Shown here piece after piece: positions 45,895 to 54,757 of a stretch of 64,000 nucleotides of DNA; within the stretch, counting starts at the first letter, position 1; every line of letters starts with the position of its first letter. Origin of the DNA: Jiangella alkaliphila (GTDB taxonomy: Bacteria; Actinomycetota; Actinomycetes; Jiangellales; Jiangellaceae); NCBI RefSeq assembly GCF_900105925.1, contig NZ_LT629791.1, positions 7,472,001 to 7,536,000 of the forward strand, in the 5' to 3' direction. The translations under genes and the position numbers were made by a program. Below the pieces are notes generated by a model, which did not search any database, had not been told where the DNA came from, and saw only the letters and a list, made by a program, of their open reading frames with translations.

Positions 45895-46914
45895 CTAGGC
45901 CTCGAGCAGCCGCTCGCTCAGCGTCCACAGCCGCCGTGCCGACTCGGGGTCGACGGCGTACGGCACGACGTCGGAGCGGACGTCCTCGCTCGCGCCGAAG
46001 TCGATCTGCGTGGGCGTGTCCAGCGGCGAGACGTCGTTGTCCTTGAGGTAGACGCCGCCGATGCCGGCCAGCAGCGGGCTGGTCGCGCCGAACACCGGGG
46101 TGCTGGCGCCCTGCTGCGGGGTCTTCATCTCCCGGTCGGGGTCGACGACCGGGCGGCCCGACTCGTCCAGCAGCCCCATGGCGCGCAGCTGGTCGTCGCT
46201 GAGGAACTCCGGCCGCGCCTCGCCCTCGGCCCGCCACGGCCCCAGGTTCGTCGTCACGACGATGCCCGGGTGCGCCGCGTAGCCGCGGATCCCGTCGCCG
46301 GCCCAGCGGCGGTCCAGCTCGACGGCGAACAGGACGTTCGCGGTCTTGGACTGGCCGTAGCCGAGCAGGCCCAGGTCGTCGTAGCCGCTGGCGAAGTGCG
46401 GGTCGTCCCAGCGGATGTCGGACAGCCGGTGACCCCCGGAAGTCGTGTTGACGACCCGCGCGCCGTGCGCGGCGCGCAGCGCTGGCAGCAGGCCGAGGGT
46501 GAGCTGGAAGTGGCCCAGGTGGTTGGTCGCGAACTGCGACTCGTAACCGCGGGCGTCGCGGACCAGCGGGCCGCCCATGATGCCGGCGTTGTTGAGCAGG
46601 ACGTGCAGCGGCCGGCCGGAGCCGAGGTAGCCGGCGGCGAAGGCGTCGATGGACGCCGGGTCCAGCAGGTCGAGCCGGCCGACGTCGACCCGCTCGATCC
46701 CGGCCAGCGGCGACGCGGCGCGGCCGGGGTTGCGCGCGGCGACGGTGACCGAGGCGCCGGCTTTGCTGAGCGCCCGGGTGATCTCCAGGCCGAGCCCGGC
46801 GTGGCCGCCGGTGACGACGGCGTTCGTGCCGGTCAGGTCGATGCCCTTGAGGACGTCGTCGGCGGTCGAGGCGGCGGTGAACCCGGTTCCGATGAGGTGC
46901 TGCTTGTGTGTCAT
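45895..46914 (-). CDS. Short-chain dehydrogenase/reductase
   Basis: 339 residues. Cofactor motif VVTGGHAGLGLEI (TGxxxGxG), LLNNAGIMGGP, active-site Ser region VVNTTSGGH and the catalytic GYGQSKTANVLF (YxxxK). The N-terminus and C-terminal extension fit the light-dependent protochlorophyllide reductase/retinol dehydrogenase-like 'extended' SDRs often annotated only as oxidoreductases. It is divergent from the AraC regulator with about 70 bp between them, the usual arrangement for an AraC target gene. Substrate unknown. Confidence 0.9.
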   Translation of the reverse strand: MTHKQHLIGTGFTAASTADDVLKGIDLTGTNAVVTGGHAGLGLEITRALSKAGASVTVAARNPGRAASPLAGIERVDVGRLDLLDPASIDAFAAGYLGSGRPLHVLLNNAGIMGGPLVRDARGYESQFATNHLGHFQLTLGLLPALRAAHGARVVNTTSGGHRLSDIRWDDPHFASGYDDLGLLGYGQSKTANVLFAVELDRRWAGDGIRGYAAHPGIVVTTNLGPWRAEGEARPEFLSDDQLRAMGLLDESGRPVVDPDREMKTPQQGASTPVFGATSPLLAGIGGVYLKDNDVSPLDTPTQIDFGASEDVRSDVVPYAVDPESARRLWTLSERLLEA

Positions 46915-46987
46915 GCCTCCAGGCTGCGCCCGCACGGCCGGACTCTGAATACTTGTCGATCCGTATTTCTTGCGCGATAGTACGGAG

Positions 46988-47902
46988 GTGGCGGACGACC
47001 AGTTGTCCGAGGTGTTCGACCTCGTCGAGGTGCGCGGCGTGGTGTCGGGCGGGTTCGCGGTCCAGGGCCCCTGGGCCTCGCGCGCGGCGATCGAGGGGCT
47101 GAAGTTCTTCGCCATGGTGAGCGGCCGGGCCCGGCTGAGCACCGACGGTCTCGACGAACCGCTCCAGCTCGAGGCGGGCGACGTCGCCGTCCTCAACGAC
47201 CGGACCTGGCTCACGGCCGAGGGCGGCAGCGGCGACGGGCCGCCCCGCGAGGTGACGCCGGAGGCGGACTTCACGTCCATCCACCTGCTCGGCGCCCACG
47301 GGGCCGGCGCGGACGTCGTCGTCGGAGGCCACGTCGACCTCAACCCGGCCGGCCGGGCGCTGCTGCTGCAGGCGCTCCCGCCGGTCGCGCACGTCCGCGG
47401 GTCAGGCACGGCGGCGGCCAACCTGCGCGGCAGCCTCTACCGGCTGGTCGGCGAGCTGACCGAGTACCGCATCGGCTCCGCGTTCGCGGTCCGGCAGCAC
47501 GGCCAGCTGCTGCTGCTCGAGGTGCTGCGCGCCTACGTCGGCCAGGCCGAGCCGCCGCCGGGCTGGCTGCGGCTGCTGGCCGACGAGCGGCTGCGGCCGG
47601 CGCTGGGCCTGATGCACGCCGAGCCGGGGCGGCGGTGGGGCCTGCAGGAACTGGCCCGGGCCGCGGCGATGTCGCGGACCACGTTCGCGGAGCGGTTCCG
47701 CAGCGTCTCCGGCGTGCCGCCGCTGACCTACCTGAACCGCTGGCGGATGCTGCTGGCCCAGCGGGCACTCCGCGATGACGACGTCCGCGTCGGGTCGCTG
47801 GCCTTCGACCTGGGCTACGCGTCGGAGAGCGCGTTCAGCACCGCGTTCAAGCGGGAGGTCGGCGAGTCGCCGCTGCGCTACCGCCATCGCCTGCGCGACT
47901 AG
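46988..47902 (+). CDS. AraC-family transcriptional regulator
   Basis: About 304 residues. The N-terminal cupin-like ligand domain (Cupin_6; GLKFFAMVSGRARLSTDG, LEAGDVAVLNDRTW) covers roughly 1-170. The C-terminal double helix-turn-helix includes WGLQELARAAAMSRTTFAERF and VGSLAFDLGYASESAFSTAF with FKREVGESPLRYR. It likely controls the divergent SDR gene. The start is uncertain: GTG 46988 sits directly on GGAG, and a TTG lies six codons upstream. The stop codon TAG forms part of the -10 element of deoC. Confidence 0.87.
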   Translation: MADDQLSEVFDLVEVRGVVSGGFAVQGPWASRAAIEGLKFFAMVSGRARLSTDGLDEPLQLEAGDVAVLNDRTWLTAEGGSGDGPPREVTPEADFTSIHLLGAHGAGADVVVGGHVDLNPAGRALLLQALPPVAHVRGSGTAAANLRGSLYRLVGELTEYRIGSAFAVRQHGQLLLLEVLRAYVGQAEPPPGWLRLLADERLRPALGLMHAEPGRRWGLQELARAAAMSRTTFAERFRSVSGVPPLTYLNRWRMLLAQRALRDDDVRVGSLAFDLGYASESAFSTAFKREVGESPLRYRHRLRD

Positions 47903-47905
47903 ACT
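47900..47905 (+). promoter_or_regulatory. -10 element of deoC overlapping the araC stop codon
   Basis: TAGACT starts with the TAG stop of the AraC gene and ends 6 bases before the GTG of deoC. No ribosome site intervenes, so deoC is probably transcribed as a leaderless message. Confidence 0.5.
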
Positions 47906-47911
47906 CTGTGC

Positions 47912-48868
47912 GTGACCATGCTCGACGACGCGCGAAGCTCACTGCCCGACAGCGCCTCCTCCGAGGCGACGCTGCGCCGCTTCCTGCACGGCCTGCCGGG
48001 GGTCGACCAGACCGGCGCCGACGCTCGGGCGGCCACGCTGGCCACGCGGTCCATCAAGACCACGGCCAAGCAGTACGCCATCGACCTCGCCATCTCGATG
48101 ATCGACCTCACCACGCTCGAGGGCCAGGACACCCCGGGCAAGGTGCGGGCGCTCTGCGCGAAGGCCATGCGCCCCGACCCGTCCGACCGCTCCGTCCCGC
48201 CGGTCGCGGCGGTCTGCGTCTATCCCGACCTCGTCGCGACGGCCAAGGAGGCCCTGAAGGGCTCCGACGTCAAGGTCGCCAGCGTCGCCACCGGCTTCCC
48301 GTCCGGGCGCACGAGCCTGGCGGTCAAGGAGGCCGACACCCGCGACGCGGTCGCGGCCGGCGCCGACGAGGTCGACATGGTCATCGACCGCGGCGCATTC
48401 CTGGGCGGGCGCTACGGCGCGGTGTTCGACGAGATCGTCGCGGTCAAGCAGGCGGCCGGCGACGCCCACCTCAAGGTCATCCTCGAGACCGGCGAGCTGG
48501 CCACCTACGACAACGTCCGGCGCGCGTCCTGGCTGGCCATGCTGGCCGGCGCCGACTTCATCAAGACCAGCACCGGCAAGGTCGCGCCGGCCGCGACGCT
48601 GCCGGTCACGCTGGTCATGCTCGAGGCGGTCCGCGACTTCCGCGAGACGACCGGCCGCCAGGTCGGCGTCAAGCCGGCCGGGGGCATCCGCACCAGCAAG
48701 GACGCCGTCAGGTACCTGGTCCTGGTCAACGAGACCGCCGGCGACGACTGGCTCGACCCCGACTGGTTCCGGCTGGGTGCGTCGAGCCTGCTGAACGACC
48801 TGCTCATGCAGCGGCAGAAGCTCGCCACCGGCCGCTACGCGGGCCCCGACTACTTCACGCTGGACTGA
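47912..48868 (+). CDS. deoC: Deoxyribose-phosphate aldolase
   Basis: 318 residues. VCVYPDLV, KVASVATGFPSGRTSLAVK, DEVDMVIDRGAFL, KVILETGELATY, FIKTSTGKVAPAAT (Schiff-base Lys) and VGVKPAGGIRT are the DeoC blocks in order. It splits 2-deoxyribose-5-phosphate to glyceraldehyde-3-phosphate and acetaldehyde. The two aldehyde dehydrogenase genes right after it would oxidise the acetaldehyde. The protein is about 60-90 residues longer than E. coli-type DeoC, with extra N- and C-terminal ends as in the actinobacterial/eukaryote-like group. GTG 47912 has TAGACT 6 bases upstream; ATG 47918 is an alternative. Confidence 0.93.
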   Translation: MTMLDDARSSLPDSASSEATLRRFLHGLPGVDQTGADARAATLATRSIKTTAKQYAIDLAISMIDLTTLEGQDTPGKVRALCAKAMRPDPSDRSVPPVAAVCVYPDLVATAKEALKGSDVKVASVATGFPSGRTSLAVKEADTRDAVAAGADEVDMVIDRGAFLGGRYGAVFDEIVAVKQAAGDAHLKVILETGELATYDNVRRASWLAMLAGADFIKTSTGKVAPAATLPVTLVMLEAVRDFRETTGRQVGVKPAGGIRTSKDAVRYLVLVNETAGDDWLDPDWFRLGASSLLNDLLMQRQKLATGRYAGPDYFTLD

Positions 48869-48876
48869 GGCGCACC

Positions 48877-50319
48877 ATGACGAAGTTCGAGTACGCGCCC
48901 GCGCCGGAGTCGCGGGCCATCGTCGACATCAAGAGCTCGTACGGCCTGTTCGTGAACGGCGAGTTCGTCGAGCCGGTCGACGGGTCGATGTTCAAGTCGG
49001 TCAATCCGGCCACCGAGGAGGTGCTGGCCGAGATCGCGTCGGCCGGCGCCGAGGACGTCGACCGCGCCGTCCAGGCCGCCCGCCGCGCCTACGATCACAC
49101 CTGGTCGAAGCTGTCCGGGCGCGACCGCGGCAAGTACCTGTTCCGCATCGCGCGGCTCATCCAGGAGCGCGCCCGCGAGCTGGCCGTCCTCGAGTCGATC
49201 GACAATGGCAAGCCGATCCGCGAGTCACGCGACGTCGACATCCCCCTGGTCGCGGCGCACTTCTTCTACTACGCCGGCTGGGCCGACAAGCTCGCGTGGG
49301 CCGGCGCCGGCCCCGACCCGAAGCCGCACGGCGTCGCCGGCCAGGTCATCCCGTGGAACTTCCCGCTGCTCATGTTGTCGTGGAAGATCGCGCCGGCGCT
49401 GGCCGCAGGGAACACCGTCGTGCTCAAGCCGGCCGAGACCACCCCGCTGACGGCGCTGCTGTTCGCGGAGATCTGCCAGCAGGCCGACCTCCCGCCGGGC
49501 GTCGTCAACATCCTCACCGGCGCCGGCGACACCGGCCGCGCGCTGGTCGAGCACGCGGGCGTCGACAAGGTCGCGTTCACCGGGTCCACCGAGGTCGGCA
49601 AGCAGATCGCCCGCAGCGTCGCCGGCACGGCCAAGAAGGCGACGCTCGAGCTGGGCGGCAAGGCCGCGAACATCGTGTTCGAGGACGCGCCCATCGACCA
49701 GGCCGTCGAGGGCATCGTCAACGGCATCTTCTTCAACCAGGGCCACGTGTGCTGCGCGGGCTCGCGGCTGCTGGTGCAGGAGTCGGTGTACGACGAGGTC
49801 CTGACCCGGCTGAAGCGGCGGCTCGGCACACTGCGCGTCGGCGACCCGCTGGACAAGAACACCGACATCGGCGCCATCAACTCCGCCGAGCAGCTGGCCC
49901 GCATCCGCGAGCTGTCCGAGGTCGGCGAGGCCGAGGGTGCCGAGCGCTGGTCGCCCGAGTGCGAGCTGCCCGAGCGCGGCTTCTGGTTCCCGCCGACGCT
50001 GTTCACCGGCGTCAGCCAGGCGCACCGCATCGCCCGTGAGGAGATCTTCGGCCCGGTGTTGTCGGTGCTGACGTTCCGCACCCCGGCCGAGGCGGTCGAG
50101 AAGGCCAACAACACGCCGTACGGGCTGTCCGCGGGCGTGTGGACGGAGAAGGGCTCGCGCATCCTGTCCATGGCGCAGCAGCTGCGCGCCGGCGTCGTCT
50201 GGGCCAACACGTTCAACCGGTTCGACCCCACGTCGCCGTTCGGCGGCTACAAGGAGTCGGGCTACGGCCGCGAGGGCGGCCGGCACGGTCTGCTGGCATA
50301 CCTGAAGGGCGAGCACTGA
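48877..50319 (+). CDS. Aldehyde dehydrogenase (catalytic; first half of an ALDH16-like pair)
   Basis: 480 residues, full ALDH fold. VIPWNFPLLMLSWKIAPAL, VAFTGSTEVGKQIA, TLELGGKAANIVFEDA (catalytic Glu) and FFNQGHVCCAGSRLLV (catalytic Cys), with EEIFGPVLSVLTF and a C-terminal SPFGGYKESGYGREGG, are all present. It oxidises an aldehyde with NAD(P). Following deoC by 8 bases, it probably handles acetaldehyde from deoxyribose. Its stop overlaps the start of a second, truncated ALDH (TGATG). Confidence 0.93.
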   Translation: MTKFEYAPAPESRAIVDIKSSYGLFVNGEFVEPVDGSMFKSVNPATEEVLAEIASAGAEDVDRAVQAARRAYDHTWSKLSGRDRGKYLFRIARLIQERARELAVLESIDNGKPIRESRDVDIPLVAAHFFYYAGWADKLAWAGAGPDPKPHGVAGQVIPWNFPLLMLSWKIAPALAAGNTVVLKPAETTPLTALLFAEICQQADLPPGVVNILTGAGDTGRALVEHAGVDKVAFTGSTEVGKQIARSVAGTAKKATLELGGKAANIVFEDAPIDQAVEGIVNGIFFNQGHVCCAGSRLLVQESVYDEVLTRLKRRLGTLRVGDPLDKNTDIGAINSAEQLARIRELSEVGEAEGAERWSPECELPERGFWFPPTLFTGVSQAHRIAREEIFGPVLSVLTFRTPAEAVEKANNTPYGLSAGVWTEKGSRILSMAQQLRAGVVWANTFNRFDPTSPFGGYKESGYGREGGRHGLLAYLKGEH

Positions 50320-51191
50320 TGGCCGAGCGGCTGGCTGTGAAGAAGACCTACAAGCTGTACGTCGGCGGCAAGTTCCCGCGCTCGGAGTCCGGCCGGTCCT
50401 ACGAGGTGGTGGACGCGAAGGGCAGGTTCCTCGCCAACGCCGCCTGGGCCTCGCGCAAGGACGCCCGCGACGCCGTCGTCGCCGCCCGCAAGGCGCTGAC
50501 CGGCTGGTCCGGGGCGACGGCGTACAACCGCGGCCAGGTGCTCTACCGCGTCGCCGAGGTCATGGAGGGCCGGCACGCCCAGTTCGTCGACGAGGTCGCG
50601 GCCGGCGAGGGCGTCACCCGCGCCAAGGCCACGGCGCTGGTCGACGAGGCGATCGACCGCTGGGTCTGGTACGCCGGGTGGTCGGACAAGATCGCCCAAG
50701 TGGTCGGGTCGAGCAACCCGGTCGCCGGGCCGTACTTCGACTTCTCCGTGCCCGAGCCGACCGGCGTCGTGGCGGTGCTGGCGCCGCAGCGGTCGTCGCT
50801 GCTGGGCCTGGTGTCGGTGCTGGCGCCGGCCATCGTCGGCGGCAACACCGTCGTGCTGACGGCGTCGGCGGACCGGCCGCTGCCGGCCATCACGCTGTCC
50901 GAGGTGCTGGCGACCTCCGACGTGCCCGGCGGCGTGGTGAACATCCTCACCGGCGCGCTGGCCGACACCGCGCCGATCCTGGCCGCGCACATGGACGTCA
51001 ACGCCGTCGACCTCGCCGCCGCGGCGGGCGACGCCGAGCGGGCCCGCGAGCTGGAACTGGCCGCCGCCGACAACCTCAAGCGGGTCGTGCGCGCGCCCGC
51101 GGCCGAGCCCGACTGGCTGGTCGAGCCCGGCCTCGAGCGCATCACCGCCTACCTCGAGACGAAGACCGTCTGGCACCCGGTCGGCGTGTGA
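50319..51191 (+). CDS. Half-length aldehyde dehydrogenase-like protein lacking the catalytic domain
   Basis: 290 residues. It has the N-terminal cofactor-binding part of an ALDH (YKLYVGGKFPRSESGRSYEVV, PTGVVAVLAPQRSSLLGLVSV, IVGGNTVVLTAS, VPGGVVNILTGALAD). The segment that would carry the Glu and Cys is reduced to a short alanine-rich stretch. It resumes with the C-terminal tail RITAYLETKTVWHPVG. No catalytic Cys loop is present. ALDH16 proteins have a second ALDH domain without the catalytic Cys fused to the first; here the two are separate, coupled genes. It may stabilise the complex. The gene is clean, without stop codons, so it is probably not a pseudogene. Confidence 0.82.
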   Translation: MAERLAVKKTYKLYVGGKFPRSESGRSYEVVDAKGRFLANAAWASRKDARDAVVAARKALTGWSGATAYNRGQVLYRVAEVMEGRHAQFVDEVAAGEGVTRAKATALVDEAIDRWVWYAGWSDKIAQVVGSSNPVAGPYFDFSVPEPTGVVAVLAPQRSSLLGLVSVLAPAIVGGNTVVLTASADRPLPAITLSEVLATSDVPGGVVNILTGALADTAPILAAHMDVNAVDLAAAAGDAERARELELAAADNLKRVVRAPAAEPDWLVEPGLERITAYLETKTVWHPVGV

Positions 51192-51195
51192 CTGG

Positions 51196-52401
51196 TCACT
51201 TCAGCGGGTCCGGCGCCGGCGTCGCGGTGCCCGCGGTCGGCGTGCCCGGGAGCTGCGGCCCGAACGGCGCGTTCAGGTGCGGCTGCTCGCACTCACCGTT
51301 CGGCGACACCTCGACGGTCGGCCGCGGGAAGACGTGGTCGCCCCAGGGGTTGGCGGCGACGAACGACTGCTCGTCGTAGGCGCCCCCGTAGCACTCCTCG
51401 AACCAGCCGAGGCTGATCGGGTTGCCGTCCTGGTCGTAGAGCCGGACGTTCTCCAGCAGCGTGCCGTCGGCGCCGTACGGGAAGATGTTGGTCACCTGCG
51501 TGCCGTTCTCGCCGTAGAAGATCGGGCCGTCGTCCATGGCCGGGCCGGTGTAGTCGTAGCCGCCGTCGACGTACTGCACGCCGTCCCAGGTGCCGTTGGC
51601 GGCCACCACGCCGGCCATGACGACGCCGCCGATCGCCAGGCCGGCGTTGGCCAGTTGAACGGCGACCAGCCGCGGCCCGCGGACCTCGCCAGCCGCCGTC
51701 CGCCGGCCCAGCCACACCGACCCGACGACGGCGAGCAGGAACACCGCGACGCTGAACGGGGCGCTGCGGAAGACGGCGAACACGATCAGCGCCAGCGCGA
51801 CGGCCCGCGCGAGCCACCAGGCCGAGCGCAGCGACGTCACCAGCTCGATCGCCGGCCGCCCCCACGGCATGCTGCGCACCCATTCCTCCACCTGCGCCAG
51901 CAGCACGGCTGTCGGCACCTGGCGCAATTCGCCGACCGGGTCGTCGCGCCCGGTCACCAAGAGCACGGTGGCGGCCGCGGCGAGGACGACCGCGACGATC
52001 GCCGGGACGCCGAAGAACGCCGGGGCGCCGCTCAGCCCGAACAGTGTGTCGACGAACGCCAGCGCGCCCAAGCCGACGGCGCTCCAGCCGAAGAACGCGA
52101 CCATGAACCGCAGCAGCCGGCGCACGAAGCCGACCCGCACCGGCGCGGGTTCCGGTGCCGGCTCCGGCAGCCCGGCCGCGGCCCGCAGTTCCGCCGCGTA
52201 CGCCGCCGGCGCGCCCAGCCGGTCGATCAGCACGTCGATCGTGACGTCGTCGCCGTACTCGCCGGCGACGTGGTCGAGGTGGTCGCGGACGTCCTCGGCG
52301 ATCTCCGCGAGCTCGTCGGCCGGCAGGTCGCCGAGCTCGTCGCGGACCGCCGCGAGGTACGTCGCGACGGCCGGGTGGGCCGTCGCCCGGGTGCTGCTCA
52401 C
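51196..52401 (-). CDS. HAAS domain membrane protein
   Basis: 401 residues. The N-terminal cytoplasmic HAAS domain reads TYLAAVRDELGDLPADE and IAEDVRDHLDHVAGEYG, as in PadR-associated proteins. Five or so membrane helices follow (about 125-150, 155-175, 225-245, 247-265, 280-300), then an extracellular C-terminal segment of about 100 residues with two or three Cys (EECYGGAY, NGECEQ). It is coupled by GTGA to a PadR gene. Such pairs usually act together in stress or envelope regulation; the function is unknown. Confidence 0.78.
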   Translation of the reverse strand: MSSTRATAHPAVATYLAAVRDELGDLPADELAEIAEDVRDHLDHVAGEYGDDVTIDVLIDRLGAPAAYAAELRAAAGLPEPAPEPAPVRVGFVRRLLRFMVAFFGWSAVGLGALAFVDTLFGLSGAPAFFGVPAIVAVVLAAAATVLLVTGRDDPVGELRQVPTAVLLAQVEEWVRSMPWGRPAIELVTSLRSAWWLARAVALALIVFAVFRSAPFSVAVFLLAVVGSVWLGRRTAAGEVRGPRLVAVQLANAGLAIGGVVMAGVVAANGTWDGVQYVDGGYDYTGPAMDDGPIFYGENGTQVTNIFPYGADGTLLENVRLYDQDGNPISLGWFEECYGGAYDEQSFVAANPWGDHVFPRPTVEVSPNGECEQPHLNAPFGPQLPGTPTAGTATPAPDPLK

Positions 52402-52733
52402 GCTGCCTCCTTGGTGGCGTGGTCGACCAGCTCCGTCAGCACCCCGGCGAACTCGCGCCACGTCTTCGCCGATCGGCGCAGCAGGTCGCGGCCGGTGCCG
52501 TTGAGGCTGTAGTACTTGCGGTGCGGGCCCTCCTCGGAGGGCACGACGTACGTGGTCAGCGCGCCGGCGTGGTACAGCCGCCGCAGCGTCCCGTAGACCG
52601 AGGCGTCGCCGACCTCCGTCAGCCCGGCCGCGCGCAGCCGCCGCACGACGTCGTAGCCGTAGCCGTCCTCTTCGCGGAGCACCGCGAGCACGGCGAGGTC
52701 GAGCACTCCTTTGAGGAGCTGACTGGTGTCCAT
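52398..52733 (-). CDS. PadR-family transcriptional regulator
   Basis: 111 residues. The winged helix LLKGVLDLAVLAVLREEDGYGYDVVRRLRAAG with VGDASVYGTLRRLYHAGAL and GPHRKYYSLNGTGRDLL is the PadR core. It is upstream of, and overlaps, the HAAS protein, so it probably represses that operon. AT-rich sequence just upstream (ATTATGCATTA around 52741-52752) is the likely promoter/operator, within 25 bases of the start. Confidence 0.88.
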   Translation of the reverse strand: MDTSQLLKGVLDLAVLAVLREEDGYGYDVVRRLRAAGLTEVGDASVYGTLRRLYHAGALTTYVVPSEEGPHRKYYSLNGTGRDLLRRSAKTWREFAGVLTELVDHATKEAA

Positions 52734-53119
52734 GGCGGACTATTATGCATTACGCACTACTGTGCACGACGCGACACGCCGTGCCTGACCGACGGCCGGC
52801 GGGCTCGGTGACCTGCCGGCCTGCGCGCTTTTGCAATGAGCACCTATACGCACCATGTCGCCTCGAGGCAGGCCGGGTGCGATACGTCACGACGAGCGCG
52901 ACTGGATCTAGACGGTGTGCTGTGCGCCCCCGTCCCGCGCAGGCAGGCCACGCAGCCCCGGCGGTGGGCGGTGCGTATAGGTGCTCATTGCAAAGCGCCC
53001 GACGCGACCTCCGGACGGGCCACGGTCCGCCCGTCCACAGGTCGAGCCGATCAGGAAGGTTGTCCACATTCGAGGTCCAGCGCCATGCGGAGCAACCAAC
53101 GACACCCGAGGCTTGACCC
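52734..53119. other. Intergenic region with long inverted repeat; no gene seen
   Basis: 386 bp between divergent padR and XRE genes. Short frames here (for example one beginning with the codons for MSTYTH) arise inside the inverted-repeat arms and look non-coding. The region contains an AT-rich padR promoter near 52740-52755 and the 174-bp inverted-repeat element at 52825-52998. The last ~120 bp before the XRE start show no recognisable promoter. Confidence 0.6.
52825..52998. repeat. 174-bp element with ~29-bp inverted ends (MITE-like or regulatory)
   Basis: The left arm (52825-52854) and right arm (52970-52998) are inverted copies of GCGCTTTGCAATGAGCACC and the following TATACGCACC, differing by one extra T. 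The 115-bp centre is GC-rich with no gene. No clear target duplication flanks it. The size and long termini fit a MITE, but a cruciform regulatory element cannot be excluded. Confidence 0.6.
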
Positions 53120-53614
53120 ATGACGCCAGTCCAACCGCCCGAAGATGACGAGCCACTGGTGCGGATCGAGCAGTCGACACTGCCGGGGCTCGTCAGGCGG
53201 GTACGGCGCCTCGCCGATCTGAGCCAACGCGAGCTGGCCGCGCGCATTTGTGTCTCGCATTCGACCATCTCGCGACTTGAGGCGGGACGTGTCGTGCCGA
53301 GCATCGCCACACTGCTCCGCATCGTCGATGTCGCCGAACTGCTGCTCGTCGTGACGGACGCGGATGGCAACGTCATCGAACCCATGCGCGTCTGGGACGA
53401 GACGCGCGACGGTGGCGAGAAGGTGTTCCCGGCGCACCTCGATCTGGTCCTGGATCCAGCGTCCGACGACTGGTGGGCGAGCCGCTACGGCCTCGCGAAG
53501 CCACCGGAGACCTACCATCGCGACCGCGCGTGGCGCGACGCGAAGCGCCGGCGCAGTGCGTGGGAGGTGCGGGTCAAACAGTTCCGGCACGATTCTCCGC
53601 CACCCAAGGTGTGA
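53120..53614 (+). CDS. XRE-family helix-turn-helix protein
   Basis: 164 residues. HTH_3 domain at about 21-78: LSQRELAARICVSHSTISRLEAGRVVPSIATLLRI. The remainder, with MRVWDETRDGGEKVFPAHLDLVLDPASDDWWASRYGLAKPPETYHRDRAWRDA (seen as FPAHLDLVLDP and PPETYHRDRAWRDA), is a charged region common to a group of actinobacterial XRE proteins of unknown target. It has no toxin or methylase partner next to it. It lies just downstream of the inverted-repeat element, and its base use is slightly less GC-biased than its neighbours. Confidence 0.8.
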   Translation: MTPVQPPEDDEPLVRIEQSTLPGLVRRVRRLADLSQRELAARICVSHSTISRLEAGRVVPSIATLLRIVDVAELLLVVTDADGNVIEPMRVWDETRDGGEKVFPAHLDLVLDPASDDWWASRYGLAKPPETYHRDRAWRDAKRRRSAWEVRVKQFRHDSPPPKV

Positions 53615-53635
53615 GCACACTCGTAGGCTCGTGCC

Positions 53636-54757
53636 ATGTACGGGCGCAGGGCACTCGCGGCGGCGGTGGCGGCCGTCGTAGTGCTCGCGGGCTGTGCGGG
53701 CGACGACGATGACGGGGTCAGCGCACCGTCCGCTCCGCCGACCTCGGCGACGCCGGCCACAACTCCGCCCGCGCCCACCTCGACGCCCACGCCGACGCCC
53801 ACGCCGCCGCCGGGACCCGTCACGCTGGCGTTCGCCGGCGACATCCACTTCGAGGGCGAGCTGCGTCCGCTGCTGGACGACCCGGCGACGGCGCTGGCGC
53901 CGATCGCACCGCAGCTGAGCGCGGCCGACCTCACGATCGTCAACCTGGAGTCGTCGGTCGGGACCAGCGGCGAGCCGGAGCCGGGCAAGGAGTTCACCTT
54001 CCAGGCACCGCCGTCCGCCCTCACCGCGCTCCAGACCGCCGGCGTCGACGTCGTGACGATGGCGAACAACCACGGCATGGACTTCGGCCCGGAGGGCCTG
54101 GCCGACACGCTCGCCGCCCGCACGACCGCCCCGGGGCTGGACGTCGTCGGCGTCGGCGCGAACCTCGCCGAGGCATTCACCCCGGCGATCCGCGAGGTCG
54201 GCGGCACGACGGTCGCCGTCATCGGGGCGAGCGTGCCCGACGACCCGACCGGCGATCCGACCGGCCACTGGGCCGCCACCGAGACGACCGCCGGCGTCGC
54301 GATGGCGCTCGACCCGGCGGCGCTGCTGGCCGCCGTCGACGCCGCCCGCGCGCAGGCCGACGTCGTCGTGGTCTACCTGCACTGGGGCAACCAGGGCGAG
54401 AGCTGCCCGAGCCCGTCGCAGACCGCCCTGGCCGGAGCGCTGGCGGCGAGCGCGGACGTCGTCGTCGGCGCCCACACGCACCAGTTGCAGGGCACCGGGC
54501 TGGCCCCGGCCGGCGACGCCTACGTGGCCTACGGGCTGGGCAACTTCGTCTGGTACACGCAGCGGAGGGAGGTGACCACCGTGACCGGCGTACTCACGGT
54601 GACCGTCGAGAACGGCGCGGTGACGGCGGACAGCTGGGCCCCCGCGCGGATCGGCGCCGACGGGCTGCCGGCGTTCGCGTCGGGCGGCGAGGCCGACCAG
54701 ATGACCGCCGACCTGGCCGCCCTGCGCGAGTGCACCGACCTCAGGCCGCTGCCTTGA
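53636..54757 (+). CDS. CapA-family lipoprotein (metallophosphatase-like fold)
   Basis: 373 residues. The signal ends in a lipobox LAGC with the lipidated Cys at residue 20, followed by a Thr/Pro-rich linker to about residue 60. The CapA/PgsA domain then shows [54 protein letters not shown] and [12 protein letters not shown], matching the metal-binding motifs of the family. In Bacillus CapA takes part in poly-gamma-glutamate assembly; most actinobacterial homologues are uncharacterised. Its last 17 bases overlap the convergent copA gene. Confidence 0.88.
   Translation: MYGRRALAAAVAAVVVLAGCAGDDDDGVSAPSAPPTSATPATTPPAPTSTPTPTPTPPPGPVTLAFAGDIHFEGELRPLLDDPATALAPIAPQLSAADLTIVNLESSVGTSGEPEPGKEFTFQAPPSALTALQTAGVDVVTMANNHGMDFGPEGLADTLAARTTAPGLDVVGVGANLAEAFTPAIREVGGTTVAVIGASVPDDPTGDPTGHWAATETTAGVAMALDPAALLAAVDAARAQADVVVVYLHWGNQGESCPSPSQTALAGALAASADVVVGAHTHQLQGTGLAPAGDAYVAYGLGNFVWYTQRREVTTVTGVLTVTVENGAVTADSWAPARIGADGLPAFASGGEADQMTADLAALRECTDLRPLP

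Noticed and set aside
50319-51191. Pseudogene call for the short aldehyde dehydrogenase
   Set aside because: The frame is intact, coupled to its neighbour and keeps the C-terminal tail; the loss is confined to the catalytic segment as in non-catalytic ALDH16 domains.
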